A stretch of DNA of 64,000 bases from Patella vulgata (Eukaryota; Mollusca; Gastropoda; Patellidae). The DNA lies in the NCBI RefSeq assembly GCF_932274485.2, contig NC_065883.2:77682059-77746058 (forward strand), written 5' to 3'. The translations under genes and the position numbers were made by a program. Shown here piece by piece: positions 21,301-27,539 of the stretch (position 1 is the first letter of the stretch; each line of letters starts with the position of its first letter). The notes under the pieces are model-generated. The model did not search any database and was not told the origin of the DNA. It was given only the letters and a program-made list of their open reading frames with translations.

Positions 21301-22252
21301 ATGATAATTCTGTTGATACTAGAGATGATGACAGTAATGTTGTTATTTATGTATTTTGTAGAGATGATGACATTAATTTGTTGTTTACGGTGACAGTAAT
21401 TTTGTTGTCTATGTAATTTTGTTGTTTATGATGACGGTAATTTTGTTGTTTATGTCATTTCTAGAGTCAATGACAGTACAGAAAGTACGAGCTTTAGTTC
21501 AGAGATTATTTCAAGCCGACGCCTCAACCCTGCAACTATCTTACAGCAGTCAAAAGGTGGGTTATACACAAGTGTAAACTATATTACAGGTGGGTTATAC
21601 AGGTGTTAAATATCATACAGGTGGGTTATGCATACAGGTTTAAACTATCATACAGGTAGGTTATACAGGTGTAAACTATCATACAGGTGTGTTATACAGG
21701 TGTGAACTATCCTACAGGTGTGTCATACAGGTGTAAACTATCATTTACGTGGATTATACAGGTGTAAACTATCATAGAGGTGGGTTATACAGGTGTAAAC
21801 TATCCTACTGGTGTGTCATACAGGTGTAAACTATTGTGTGAGCTTAAAATTATATACACATTAGTGTGCACTTAAAAGAACCTGTGACACTTGGAATTCG
21901 TAGGGACGCTATCCAGGCCAAGTGTCCCTCATAACACACTGTCTGGCATTAGCACAGTCGAAGTAGAACGTTAAACCACATTTCATTTCATTTCATTTTT
22001 GTACAATAATGTTCAGGTAGGTTGTACAGGTGTTATTGATATTAGTAAATCTAATTAAGATTCTTCTAACATTGTGTGATTATATTTTAACTCCAAAGCA
22101 CATGGTTTTATTCTTAGATTAAAGGGTCTTGATGTAGAAATGGATATTATATATTTCAGATGGAAGGTCCTAATGTAGAAATGGATAATGATTTACGTCA
22201 GCTGTCATACTATTCAATAGAATCAGGAGATACAATTTACGCCAAATGGTGA
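3334..22252 (+). CDS. TBCE: tubulin-specific chaperone E (tubulin-folding cofactor E), 14 coding exons
   Basis: TBCE binds alpha-tubulin in the cytosol and, with cofactors D and C, assembles (and can take apart) alpha/beta-tubulin dimers. Exons 3334-3346, 5470-5577, 6894-6978, 8510-8707, 10756-10941, 12777-12879, 13713-13885, 14640-14769, 15441-15590, 16470-16623, 18076-18141, 18978-19037, 21465-21556 and 22160-22252 join in phase to 1,611 nt (536 residues plus stop; human TBCE is 527). All introns are GT-AG. Domains in order: CAP-Gly at about residues 8-80, with the family core WLGVDWD and GKHDG (54-58); leucine-rich repeats at about 135-385; a linker with ILPEERKGSEIDYLKRFGEK; a C-terminal ubiquitin-like domain at about 450-536 ending DTIYAKW. 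I aligned it mentally with the human protein and every exon matches in order. Eight exon edges have tandem copies in the adjoining intron (see findings). Identification is secure; exon 1 (13 nt) rests on phase, start context and donor only. Confidence 0.95.
4169..4519. mobile_element. MITE-like element with TTAAAGG terminal inverted repeats
   Basis: In TBCE intron 1. Both ends carry an imperfect 22-bp inverted repeat beginning TTAAAGG and containing CACTCTT; no coding capacity. A second copy, strongly similar throughout, lies at 49,802-50,141. Superfamily not assigned. Confidence 0.65.
5235..5412. repeat. minisatellite in TBCE intron 1
   Basis: About seven imperfect units of roughly 25 bp built on GACTTAAGTGGAAATACTCT, ending some 60 bp before exon 2. 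Confidence 0.75.
5470..5577 (+). CDS. TBCE: TBCE exon 2
   Basis: Residues 5-40, first half of the CAP-Gly domain (GDRIVTDDGHYATIKYIGEV). Acceptor TTGATTTTGCAG, donor G|GTGACT. An ATG upstream in the same frame (5,436) lies in the intron and is not the start. Confidence 0.93.
5780..6020 (+). mobile_element. SINE-A copy, internally shortened
   Basis: tRNA-like box A (TGGTGGCTCATTGTGTAAG) followed by the SINE-A body (AGGGCAGAGGGCCTGGCAAG) and an eroded 3' end near AACCCCATTTAATTTC. Lies in TBCE intron 2, sense orientation. Confidence 0.7.
6161..6309 (+). repeat. dispersed repeat E, left arm of an intronic inverted pair
   Basis: About 150 bp, from AAATAAAATAAAACCAAGTA to CAGGTGTCCGGAAGAGTAAG. 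Its reverse complement is at 9,364-9,540. The two copies sit in TBCE introns 2 and 4 and bracket exons 3 and 4. Confidence 0.8.
6385..6602. repeat. minisatellite, about 36-bp unit
   Basis: Six imperfect copies of a unit containing AACCAATCAGAGTGCAAGGT and CAAAAGGTGTACATT, in TBCE intron 2. Confidence 0.8.
6721..6913 (+). repeat. tandem copies of the TBCE exon 3 acceptor and exon start
   Basis: The first 17-18 nt of exon 3 (GTTTATGGTTGGGTGTTG) with the preceding TATATTTACCA acceptor context are repeated three to four times in the intron just upstream (near 6,724, 6,751, 6,792 and 6,843). At least one upstream copy keeps a usable CAG; its use would add 50 nt and shift the frame. Confidence 0.85.
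6894..6978 (+). CDS. TBCE: TBCE exon 3
   Basis: Residues 41-68 (GLWLGVDWDEQDRGKHDGTH and onward), the CAP-Gly core with the GKHDG motif that recognises the EEY-type alpha-tubulin tail. Phase 1 in, phase 2 out; donor AG|GTAAAT. Confidence 0.93.
7340..7800 (+). mobile_element. possible hAT-type (ZNF862/DUF4371-like) transposase remnant
   Basis: In TBCE intron 3. A frame of about 60 codons (from 7,580) reads AKRNIAIENYEQLNDLTEQQ, then KKLYRDFNCCGEFISLISSE. This resembles the stretch of DUF4371/hAT-derived proteins with an AK..xPF..YE start followed by a CAEFIS-like segment. Neighbouring frames are broken. This is a resemblance seen by eye, not a confirmed match; it could be chance. Confidence 0.3.
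8510..8707 (+). CDS. TBCE: TBCE exon 4
   Basis: Residues 69-134. Completes the CAP-Gly domain (YVKSGSFVRPQKVNTGITFI, cf. GGSFIRPNKVN in human) and enters the linker before the leucine-rich repeats. Donor AG|GTGAGT. Confidence 0.95.
9364..9540 (-). repeat. dispersed repeat E, right arm of an intronic inverted pair
   Basis: Reverse complement of 6,161-6,309 with one short insertion. In TBCE intron 4. Confidence 0.8.
9643..9876. repeat. 117-bp tandem duplication
   Basis: Two adjacent, nearly identical 117-bp units (TTTTTTATCTACTTTTGCTT to ATTGGCTGACCCCTCA). The unit length is a multiple of three, which explains the open frame through it; I do not think it is coding. Confidence 0.9.
10075..10225 (+). 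mobile_element. fragment of MITE family M
   Basis: Contains the family words GTTATCCTTCCACCTCAAA and AACAAAAATCAACACAGAAA, as in the copies at 27,083-27,533 (same orientation) and 35,550-35,960. In TBCE intron 4. Confidence 0.5.
10296..10742 (+). mobile_element. SINE-A copy, full length, ending at the exon 5 acceptor
   Basis: Complete SINE-A: tRNA-like head with box A (GTGACTCAGCGAGTAAGAC) and box B (GGTTTGATCCC), an internally partly duplicated body (two GGGACAAAA/CAAGG blocks), and the 3' end CAGTAGGACGTTAAACCCC with an ATTTC tail. The tail runs into TTTTCATTCCTATTTCAG, the acceptor of TBCE exon 5, only about 13 nt further on. Confidence 0.88.
10756..10941 (+). CDS. TBCE: TBCE exon 5
   Basis: Residues 135-196, first leucine-rich repeats (LVEVNLGKNLLSSWKSVAEI, cf. 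KVDLSKNLLSSWDEV in human). Its polypyrimidine tract is continuous with a SINE-A tail. Donor AG|GTAAGA. Confidence 0.95.
11035..11112. repeat. short self-complementary tandem repeat
   Basis: Words GCGTGAGT and ACTCACGC alternate, giving several short stems. Rest of intron 5 (11,113-12,040): AT-rich, nothing recognised. Confidence 0.6.
12045..12215 (-). mobile_element. SINE-B copy, truncated
   Basis: Minus-strand head half of SINE-B (AGGCGACCCTGCTCCTTGTC, then the tRNA-like part) in TBCE intron 5; the tail half is missing. Confidence 0.7.
12777..12879 (+). CDS. TBCE: TBCE exon 6
   Basis: Residues 197-231 (PVPKDVESLSSDFTHIKSLK), leucine-rich repeat. Donor GAG|GTAAGT, phase 0. The exon's last 15 nt and donor are copied three more times downstream. 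Confidence 0.93.
12865..13032 (+). repeat. 46-bp tandem array carrying the exon 6 donor
   Basis: TATACCTGGCAAGAG|GTAAGT at the exon end is followed by three further 46-bp copies with donor-like GTs at 12,926, 12,972 and 13,018. Exon-derived sequence and donor are kept almost unchanged. Confidence 0.9.
13135..13270. repeat. minisatellite, about 40-bp unit
   Basis: Three to four units with CTGATGTCAAACTGTCACTC and GTTTAGCTT in TBCE intron 6. Confidence 0.65.
13272..13676 (+). mobile_element. SINE-B copy with internal insertion, next to the exon 7 acceptor
   Basis: Sense SINE-B with worn head (13,285-13,375), body (ACATGACAAGGAGTAGGGTC), about 110 bp of extra sequence, then the 3' end (TAAACCCCATTTCTCTCTC) at 13,648-13,672. 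A T-rich tract and the exon 7 acceptor follow within 40 nt. Confidence 0.8.
13713..13885 (+). CDS. TBCE: TBCE exon 7
   Basis: Residues 232-288, leucine-rich repeats (LESLSFCFNSLSSLHDSTGY, then LRSLAIENNNISRW and LYLGHLPR). Preceded by an almost pure T tract. Donor AG|GTATGT. Confidence 0.95.
13886..14285 (+). repeat. degenerate array derived from the exon 7 donor flank
   Basis: About eight units of 35-50 bp containing TGTAAACTGCCCTGAT and GGACTATA. The first unit begins at the donor itself (GTATGTAAACTGTCCTGATA). Confidence 0.75.
14640..14769 (+). CDS. TBCE: TBCE exon 8
   Basis: Residues 289-332 (LETLSLNENQIDSIEFPDVD, then KTSFFPKLKTLYILRNKISQ). Donor CAG|GTAAGA, phase 0. A worn SINE-A tail (CCCATTGCATTTCATT) lies about 100 nt upstream. 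Confidence 0.95.
14960..15190. repeat. 45-bp minisatellite in TBCE intron 8
   Basis: Five near-identical units of AACCTCTGACCTGTAACGCC and ACAATCCAGCACAAGGCATC. Confidence 0.9.
15297..15416 (+). mobile_element. SINE-A 3' half, next to the exon 9 acceptor
   Basis: SINE-A from AGTTGGAATATGATATAAGA to AGCAGAACAGTAGGACGTTA, then TATTTGATATTTTTC and a T-rich acceptor; the junction is 25 nt beyond the recognisable SINE. Confidence 0.75.
15441..15590 (+). CDS. TBCE: TBCE exon 9
   Basis: Residues 333-382 (WSSVNELNKLKSLCDVMMLF, cf. WSFFNELEKLPSL in human), last leucine-rich repeat and its cap. Donor GAG|GTTTGT, phase 0. Confidence 0.95.
15560..15845 (+). repeat. about 52-bp array derived from the exon 9 donor edge
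   Basis: The exon end (ATGCACGTTAACTTTACTAA) plus intron start (TTTGTTATTTTATAATATC) is followed by about five diverged copies of the form CTACGTTAATTTTACTAAAC plus GTCGTTATTTTATAAT. The copies have lost the exact donor. Confidence 0.8.
16115..16465 (+). mobile_element. SINE-A copy, near full length, abutting the exon 10 acceptor
   Basis: tRNA-like head from about 16,118 (box B TGTTCAATCCC), body, 3' end AACAGTCGGATGTTAAACTC and (ATTTC)n. The tail touches TTTTGTATAG, the exon 10 acceptor, leaving about 5 nt of other sequence. Confidence 0.88.
16470..16623 (+). CDS. TBCE: TBCE exon 10
   Basis: Residues 383-433, the conserved post-LRR linker (ILPEERKGSEIDYLKRFGEK, cf. ILPEERRRAELDYRKAFG in human) to HPRYLELIK. 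Donor A|GTAAGG, phase 1. Confidence 0.95.
16575..16715 (+). repeat. 80-bp tandem duplication of the exon 10 end and donor
   Basis: The last 49 nt of exon 10 with its donor and about 30 nt of intron are repeated at 16,655-16,715. I count one difference in the 49 exon-derived bases. Reading on into the copy meets a stop at once (AGTAAGGGTTGA), so the first donor must be the productive one. Confidence 0.93.
17435..17680 (+). repeat. scattered copies of a donor-flank word
   Basis: The words AAAGTAAGGAYTGAATTAAA recur four to five times in intron 10, matching the start of that intron; an older spread of the same donor flank. Confidence 0.55.
17755..17955. repeat. about 62-bp minisatellite in TBCE intron 10
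   Basis: Three to four units containing CTAATATTTCACAAGACACC and AACTTAAATTGGTTTGCCCT. Confidence 0.75.
18026..18080 (+). repeat. 36-bp duplication of the exon 11 acceptor
   Basis: TGTTTATTTACAGAATG occurs twice, with AG ends at 18,038-18,039 and 18,074-18,075. Using the first would add exactly 12 sense codons without a stop. Confidence 0.85.
18076..18141 (+). CDS. TBCE: TBCE exon 11
   Basis: Residues 434-455 (WGAPEDSEFKQISSKLKDNL, cf. YGAPEDWELK in human), start of the ubiquitin-like region. Donor T|GTATCC, phase 1. Confidence 0.92.
18188..18430 (+). mobile_element. SINE-A copy, internally shortened
   Basis: Head with box A (TGGTGGCTCGGTGAGTAAGA) and a box B-like TGTTTGAGCTC, short body, 3' end AGTCGGAGCAGAACAGTAGG and an ATTTC tail. 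In TBCE intron 11, only about 50 bp past exon 11. Confidence 0.85.
18978..19037 (+). CDS. TBCE: TBCE exon 12
   Basis: Residues 456-475 (FVKIACPQNTAKGVVEKKLP, cf. LKIKYPHQLDQKVLEKQLP in human). The acceptor (AACAAAATGTAG) is pyrimidine-poor, but phase and homology on both sides fix it. Donor C|GTAAGT. Confidence 0.88.
19106..20884 (+). repeat. 1.8-kb minisatellite, 37-bp unit, TBCE intron 12
   Basis: Roughly 48 units of GTCTAGTAGGAGTTGGTAAT plus AAGGGTTGGTGTGAATA, with shorter variants lacking the TAATAAGGGTTGG part. Variant types are clustered: a run with GGGGTCAGTAATAAGGG near 20,590-20,884 and AGGAGTTGG types in the middle, showing local homogenisation. Begins about 70 bp after exon 12. 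Confidence 0.95.
21465..21556 (+). CDS. TBCE: TBCE exon 13
   Basis: Residues 476-506 (SMTVQKVRALVQRLFQADAS, then LQLSYSSQK), core of the ubiquitin-like fold. Donor AAG|GTGGGT, phase 0. Confidence 0.95.
21553..21835 (+). repeat. array derived from the exon 13 donor flank
   Basis: The intron start GTGGGTTATACACAAGTGTA is followed by about nine units of AGGTGGGTTATACAGGTGTA plus AACTATCATAC, each 30-36 bp and many still showing AG|GTGGGT. Confidence 0.85.
21855..22000 (+). mobile_element. SINE-A 3' half
   Basis: From ACATTAGTGTGCACTTAAAA through GACACTTGGAATTCG to AGAACGTTAAACCACATTTC and three ATTTC repeats. TBCE intron 13. Confidence 0.8.
22111..22190 (+). repeat. 42-bp duplication of the exon 14 acceptor and exon start
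   Basis: TTCTTAG plus ATTAAAGGGTCTTGATGTAG (from 22,111) parallels TTTCAG plus ATGGAAGGTCCTAATGTAG at the real exon start (22,160). The upstream copy has diverged and contains an in-frame stop. Confidence 0.8.
22160..22252 (+). CDS. TBCE: TBCE exon 14 with stop codon
   Basis: Residues 507-536 (MEGPNVEMDNDLRQLSYYSI, then ESGDTIYAKW) and TGA at 22,250-22,252; the human end is [22 protein letters not shown]. Confidence 0.95.
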   Translation: MEGPNVEMDNDLRQLSYYSIESGDTIYAKW

Positions 22253-22315
22253 ACTGACAATTTTATATACTGAATATACCAGATTCGAAAAGGGTTATTA
22301 TATAAACAAAAGGGG

Positions 22316-22412
22316 CAAGCTTGTACGTACTGATGTAGACAAGCTTGTACGTACTGATGTAGACAAGCTTGTACGTACTGATGTAGACAAGCTTGTACAT
22401 ACTGATGTAGAT
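22316..22412. repeat. 24-bp repeat in the TBCE 3' flank
   Basis: Four copies of ACAAGCTTGTACGTACTGAT plus GTAG; each contains the self-complementary words AAGCTT and GTAC. Probably inside the 3' UTR. Confidence 0.85.
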
Positions 22413-22767
22413 AAACATTTACTACTGATGGAGATAAAATGACTGCCAGAAATATCTCTTGCTTATCACCCAATAATTTCCATTTTGGTTGCCAACTAAT
22501 TTAAGAAATTGAACTTTTGAACACTGTATTTAAGAACTGTATATATTTGTAAAATAGAGTTAGCTTCACCTGACTGTAATAGAGTCATGTTTTTATTCTG
22601 TGTTAGAGATAAGATATAAGGCCAGAAAAAAAATAATGTCCTGATTCTCAGATAATCCAGTGTCACTTACAAATGGCTGCATGATCTGTTTATATTTTTA
22701 AAAATATAATCAATCTTATTATTTACCTCATGTAAATTACAGGAATTGAGTCTTTAACAAATTATTG

Positions 22768-22773
22768 AATAAA
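22768..22773 (+). terminator. TBCE: candidate TBCE polyadenylation signal
   Basis: AATAAA 516 nt after the stop codon; first clean hexamer downstream of the coding end. Later AATAAA words (e.g. near 23,688) are alternatives. Confidence 0.4.
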
Positions 22774-22844
22774 ACTAGAAGTTTAGTTGTCATATATACA
22801 ACTCTGACACATGTTACAGGCAATCATGAATGGCGCCAGATAAT

Positions 22845-23335
22845 TTTACCTTCCTGTAAACAATATGATGAGATAATTGATACCGTACTGGATAATCATA
22901 CATTCCTAAAAACAACATGAGATAAATGATACTGGATAATCATATATTCCTATAAACAATATGATGAGATATATGATACTGGATAATCATATATTCCTAT
23001 ATACACCATGTTGAGATAAATGACCCTGGATAATCATACATTCTATATACAACATGAGATAAATGATACTGGATAATCATATATTCCTATATACACCATG
23101 TTGAGATAAATGATACTGGATAATCATATACAACATGAGGTAAATGATACTGCATTCTACCTTCCTATAAACAATATGATGAGGTAATTGATACTGGATA
23201 ATCATATATTCTTATAAACAACATTTTGAGATAATTGATACTGGATAATCATATATTCCTATAAACAACATTTTGAGATAAATAACACTGGATAATCATA
23301 CATTCTTATAAACAATATGATGATCAGATAAATCT
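22845..23335. repeat. about 45-bp degenerate minisatellite
   Basis: Roughly eleven units with GAGATAAATGATACTGGATA, ATCATATATTCCTATA and AACAACATG. Confidence 0.85.
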
Positions 23336-23855
23336 AGTACCTTGAAATGAGATGTTTTTGAGACGTGATTTAGCCCAGTAGTGATTGTAATACTCTATCA
23401 TTCCCATTTAAAACTTTAACTGACCACTTATGAAAACCTTGCTTTTAACGCCATATAACAATCAAAGTAAGATAACTCTGTATGGAGTCAGACCATACGA
23501 TTTAATCACTATCAACAATGATCTTTTGACAGAATAAAAACCTCCCGCCCCTTGGATCAAATGTTTAAGAGGGATTGTCTGAGAACCAGGTGTTTTTGCA
23601 TGGCCTCACGTGTTTCTGTAATTTAACTGTGATATACTGTACATCGTTATATAAAAACTAAATTGTAAATAAAAAACTACAAAAGTAAGGACTATAAATA
23701 TTACCTTTTAGTTTGTTAATTTATCATTTGTACTTAATATAAGCGAATACTTGTCGTAACGTCGTGCTATATGTGTATAAACCAGTGATTGTATTCCATA
23801 TAAATTGTGTTGTGTGTTTTAAGAGTAAAGTCTCATCTTCTCAAAGCATTATTTA
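23336..23855. other. intergenic, nothing recognised
   Basis: Plain AT-rich sequence without repeats or long frames that I can support. Confidence 0.5.
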
Positions 23856-23857
23856 AC

Positions 23858-24545
23858 TAGGGAGCTACAGTGGCTAAGTGAGTAGGGTGCTAGCTCACTA
23901 GGGTGTATGAAGTTCGATCCCAGTGTTGATTGAGAATGTATAGTTTCCCCTCTTATCATCCGTGGTGGCTCAGTGAGTAAGGTGCTAGCTCACTAAGGTG
24001 TATGAAGTTCGATCCAAGTGTTAATTGAGAATATAGTTTCCCCACTTATCATCCGCGGTGGCTCAGTGAGTAGGGCGCTTGCTCACTAGGGTGTATGAAA
24101 CTTGATCCAAGTATTGATTGAGAATGTAGTTTCCCCTCTTGTCATCCGAAGTGGTTCAGTGAGTAAGGTCCTAGCTCACTAAGGTGTATGAATTTCGATC
24201 CCAGTGTTGATTGAGAATGTAGTTTCCCCTCTTGTCAACCGCGGTGGCTCAGTGAGTAAGGTGCTATGTCGTGTTGGTTGAGAAACTTCTCCCGGGGTTT
24301 TCTAACCTTTCCGATCTTCTTGTCAGCGGAGCAGTACGAAGAGTCTGGCAAGGACATTGTCTAGTCGTTCGGATGGGATAAAAAACCTAGATTCCGTGTA
24401 CATATTGGGGTACTGGTAAAAGCACACCTGACAGTTTGACTTGGATTAAGACTAGGCCATAGCACCTGCGCCACTATCTCGGCAAAATTTCCCTCCTAGC
24501 ACACACCAGTTGGAGCACTGGGATGTTTAACCAAATTTCATTTCA
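23858..24545 (+). mobile_element. SINE-A with its tRNA-like head repeated in tandem
   Basis: Four head units with a period of about 93 bp (box A starts near 23,871, 23,966, 24,059 and 24,152) and a fifth partial head at 24,245 that leads into a normal SINE-A body and tail. Each of the first four keeps box A (TGGCTCAGTGAGTAAGG-like) and box B (GTTCGATCCCAGTG-like), then TTTCCCCTCTTGTCAT, and jumps back to the next head. Confidence 0.88.
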
Positions 24546-24574
24546 TTCTATTTAACTGCCTCCATTTGGTGTTG

Positions 24575-24835
24575 GGGGAGAGTAATGGGTTCAAAGTCCA
24601 TTTGACACAAACTAGGTCATTTCGGGAGTAAGATATGGTTCAACTTTATATGAATAATTCTCTTGCGGGTAGGGGTCTTTAGCAGTGGGAGGAAACTGGA
24701 GAAAACCCACGAGGTTTTACAGGCGACCCTACTCCTTGTCAACAACATCCGAGGAAACGAAATCACGCCAGTTGACTCAATGACAGACCTTATGGTACAA
24801 CGCACACGCGATAACCATCCCCCCACCCCATTCGC
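24575..24835 (-). mobile_element. SINE-B copy
   Basis: Minus-strand SINE-B from its worn 3' end (TTTGACACAAACTAGGTCAT on plus) to the tRNA-like head at about 24,800-24,830; a segment around the GGACCCGG box is deleted. Confidence 0.8.
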
Positions 24836-24884
24836 CTCAATAGAACTGAAAGAGAGAGACCTGGTCAGATAGCAGTGACGTAAA

Positions 24885-24889
<5 letters not shown>

Positions 24890-24932
<43 letters not shown>
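24890..24932. repeat. (GA)n microsatellite
   Basis: About 20 GA repeats next to SINE-B; probably grown from a SINE-B (TC)n tail, whose reverse is GA. Confidence 0.9.
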
Positions 24933-24935
<3 letters not shown>

Positions 24936-25304
24936 TGGTAAGATAATAGTGACGTAAAGACGATCGATTAGATTGCGATGTACTGTCCCGGAATGATATT
25001 GTTAGATTACAATGTTACCTTGAACAAAAAAAAAAATACAAATTGGGAAAATAATTATCTGATTTCAATCAGTTCGGGAATTTACGCTGAATAAAAAACC
25101 CTCGCTTTAGTACAGATACTAGCACACTGGCCCACTAGGTAAAGACAGCACCAAAAAAAGTATATTAAGCAATGTCTGTCGTCACGGCGGATAAATAACA
25201 TTTAGTATTTGAACTGGAAAAACACAGGACATAATTCTGGTATGACTCTTTTATACTGATTGACATTTCTTCTAGGATTCTGTATTCTATCGGTGTCTTT
25301 GGCT

Positions 25305-25590
25305 AACTGAGGGTTTGGGTGGTTGAATGGTGATTGCGTACACGATGGATCATATGGTATGGCATTGTGTCGAGTGACGTTGTAGCTATTCCACGTTTGT
25401 ACGTGACAAGGAGTAGGACCGCCTGTCCAACTTTGTGGGTTTTCTCCGGGTTATCCAGTTTCCTTCCACTGCTAAAGACGCCTCCCCCTCCCCCTCTCTC
25501 TCTCTCTCTCTCTCTCTCTCAACTGGCGTGGTTTCGATTCCCCGGTTGTACGTGGCAAGGAGTCCTACCGGCTCAGCCAAGGGGAATTCC
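25305..25590 (+). mobile_element. SINE-B copy, broken by a (CT)n tract
   Basis: Head and first body half at 25,315-25,480, (CT)n at 25,490-25,520, then a second fragment beginning AACTGGCGTGGTTTCGATTC, so the tract joins pieces of two copies. Confidence 0.75.
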
Positions 25591-25679
25591 CGACGGTCAA
25601 AGGTGGAATTCCCAAAGTAACAAGTCAGTAGGGGGTATGTTTAAACTCGAGACAGCATCCCTGACAATTAAAGGTGGGA

Positions 25680-25940
25680 GGAATTGAAATTTGCCTTTAA
25701 CGGGCACACGGGCTAATGAGGACGTGTATATTATGCAATAAAGTGCGCTATGGGCGAAATTTTTTTCTTGAACTGCGGCGCTACGGCTTGCCTCTTATTT
25801 CGAATTCCGACTGTCAACGTATACACGAGACCTCGGATTTCCACATCATCCAAAGGACTAGTCAGCGTGTCTTGCAAGGGTAAACCACACCAGAAAATCA
25901 CGAGGAACGGTCTCGTAACGAAGTCGGTAGCTCAAGGTTA
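25680..25940 (-). mobile_element. SINE-A copy, old
   Basis: Minus-strand SINE-A with recognisable body (CGGCGCTACGGCTTGCCTCT on plus, ATTCCGACTGTCAACG) but many substitutions and a lost tail. Confidence 0.7.
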
Positions 25941-26096
25941 CCGAGCCATCTATAAATCTAAGCTTTGATCAGGCTTTGATGACAGTCTCATTGCCTATAC
26001 ACGCATGTTATGCCTGGTCGCGTGTAAACGTCATTAGGACGGGCGATAAAATATAAAATTCTAAACCGTCAGAGGAGAGGGGGGACCGTATGTGTC

Positions 26097-26097
<1 letters not shown>

Positions 26098-26131
<34 letters not shown>

Positions 26132-26310
26132 AATGGGGTTTAACGTCCTCTCGACACAAACTAGGTCATTTCGGGACTAACATATGGTTTAATTCTATTT
26201 CAATAATTCGCTTGCGCGTAGGGGTCTTTGCAGGGGGGGCGGGGAGGAGGACCCGGAGAAAACCCACGAGGTTGGACAGGCAACCCTACTCCTTGCCACG
26301 TACAATCAGG
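26098..26310 (-). mobile_element. SINE-B copy, 5'-truncated, with expanded (GA)n
   Basis: The (GA)n run (reverse of the TC tail) is followed by AAATGGGGTTTAACGTCCTC and the SINE-B body, ending in the middle of the element near 26,310. Confidence 0.85.
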
Positions 26311-26425
26311 GACGCAAAGAGAGAGGGTGGGGCTTATGGGATTATGGGAGGCCAAGTGGGAGTGGGGGGATATTATGTTTCACAACGAGAGGGAGGGGGG
26401 CTATGTGTTAGAGAAGGGGGGTCGT

Positions 26426-26457
26426 ATGTATCAGAGAGAGAGAGAGAGAGAGAGAGG

Positions 26458-26544
<87 letters not shown>
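26426..26544. repeat. long (GA)n tract
   Basis: About 120 bp of nearly pure GA with a few GGA interruptions. Open frames through it (Arg-Glu repeats) are not genes. Confidence 0.95.
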
Positions 26545-26547
<3 letters not shown>

Positions 26548-26974
26548 ACAGTACACCCGACCCCGCCCTTGAGTAGTTAGAGATATTGATGTTTTGTTTT
26601 TATATCGTCCTATATAATGATGATATAACAGAACCACCAACTGATAGAGATATATAACAACATTGATACGTCTAAAGATAACGGTCACTCATCATTCATT
26701 GGGATAAGTGATAAGTAAATGGGTACAAATTTAAATACAATTGGTTAGGCTTTTTGTTTTAATCAAACCAGAAATTGAACTGTCATTTAATTTAGCAGAA
26801 AAACATGCAATGGAAAGCGGTTGAGATTTGGTTGACCTGGATACAATATTGAGGTACAGTAATTTTTATAGGTGTACATATCAGGCGGTATGTAGAAGGT
26901 TAAAAATAAGGACGTCGGTAACAGCTCCAGGTAGTGGCGGAACAGGGGATTACTACATTTATTTCTTTGGTAGC

Positions 26975-27060
26975 AACTTATGGCTTATGCTTGTCTTCGT
27001 TAGCCCAGTTTAGGAGGAAAACAGTAGGAAGTTAAACCCCATTTCATTTCATTTTCATTT
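26975..27060 (+). mobile_element. SINE-A 3' end fragment
   Basis: TGCTTGTCTTCGTTAGCCCA, then AACAGTAGGAAGTTAAACCC and an ATTTC tail. Confidence 0.75.
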
Positions 27061-27082
27061 CCATAGTATAAAGTTACTGGAG

Positions 27083-27533
27083 GCAGACAAAGATTTTTTC
27101 CCCATTGATTTGAATGTTAATTCTGGCCTCTTTGCCCACCTCCAACTTTTCCCCAAATTTTCGTTGGGCTGAATGCTTTTCATTACAGACAGAGGAACAA
27201 AGGGTCATGTCTTTGCACTGAAATTTGTATGATGTTGACCACCCAAATTTTGAGATACACAAACTTGAAGAAGCATACTTAAAACATGTAACTAGTTACC
27301 GTACATGATATCACCGTAGCCAACCTGATAACCCCGTTATCCTTCCGCCTCAAAATCATGAATATTTACCAAAACCTGGAGAAAATGTTAATTTAAACCC
27401 TCTTCGTCCATTCTAGACCAACAAATCAACAAAAATGGGCATGCAAAAGGGGAGAAAACAGACAGAGAGAGAATTGCCATAATTAGACGAACTACAATTT
27501 GTAGAAGGTGAAATTTAATGGTGGTCTGCATCC
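27083..27533 (+). mobile_element. MITE family M, copy 1
   Basis: About 450 bp starting GGCAGAC and ending GGTGGTCTGCATCC. The interior contains CCGTAGCCAACCTGATAACC and AAAAGGGGAGAAAACAGACA. Its inverted counterpart at 35,550-35,960 has clearer terminal inverted repeats. No coding capacity seen. Confidence 0.7.
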
Positions 27534-27539
27534 TACTGC

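Noticed and set aside
23860-24240. Cluster of real tRNA genes
   Set aside because: Box A and B are present, but the units do not fold into full cloverleaves by eye and lead into a SINE body; treated as SINE heads.
26092-26580. Arg-Glu repeat proteins
   Set aside because: Translation of (GA)n and its SINE-B flank.
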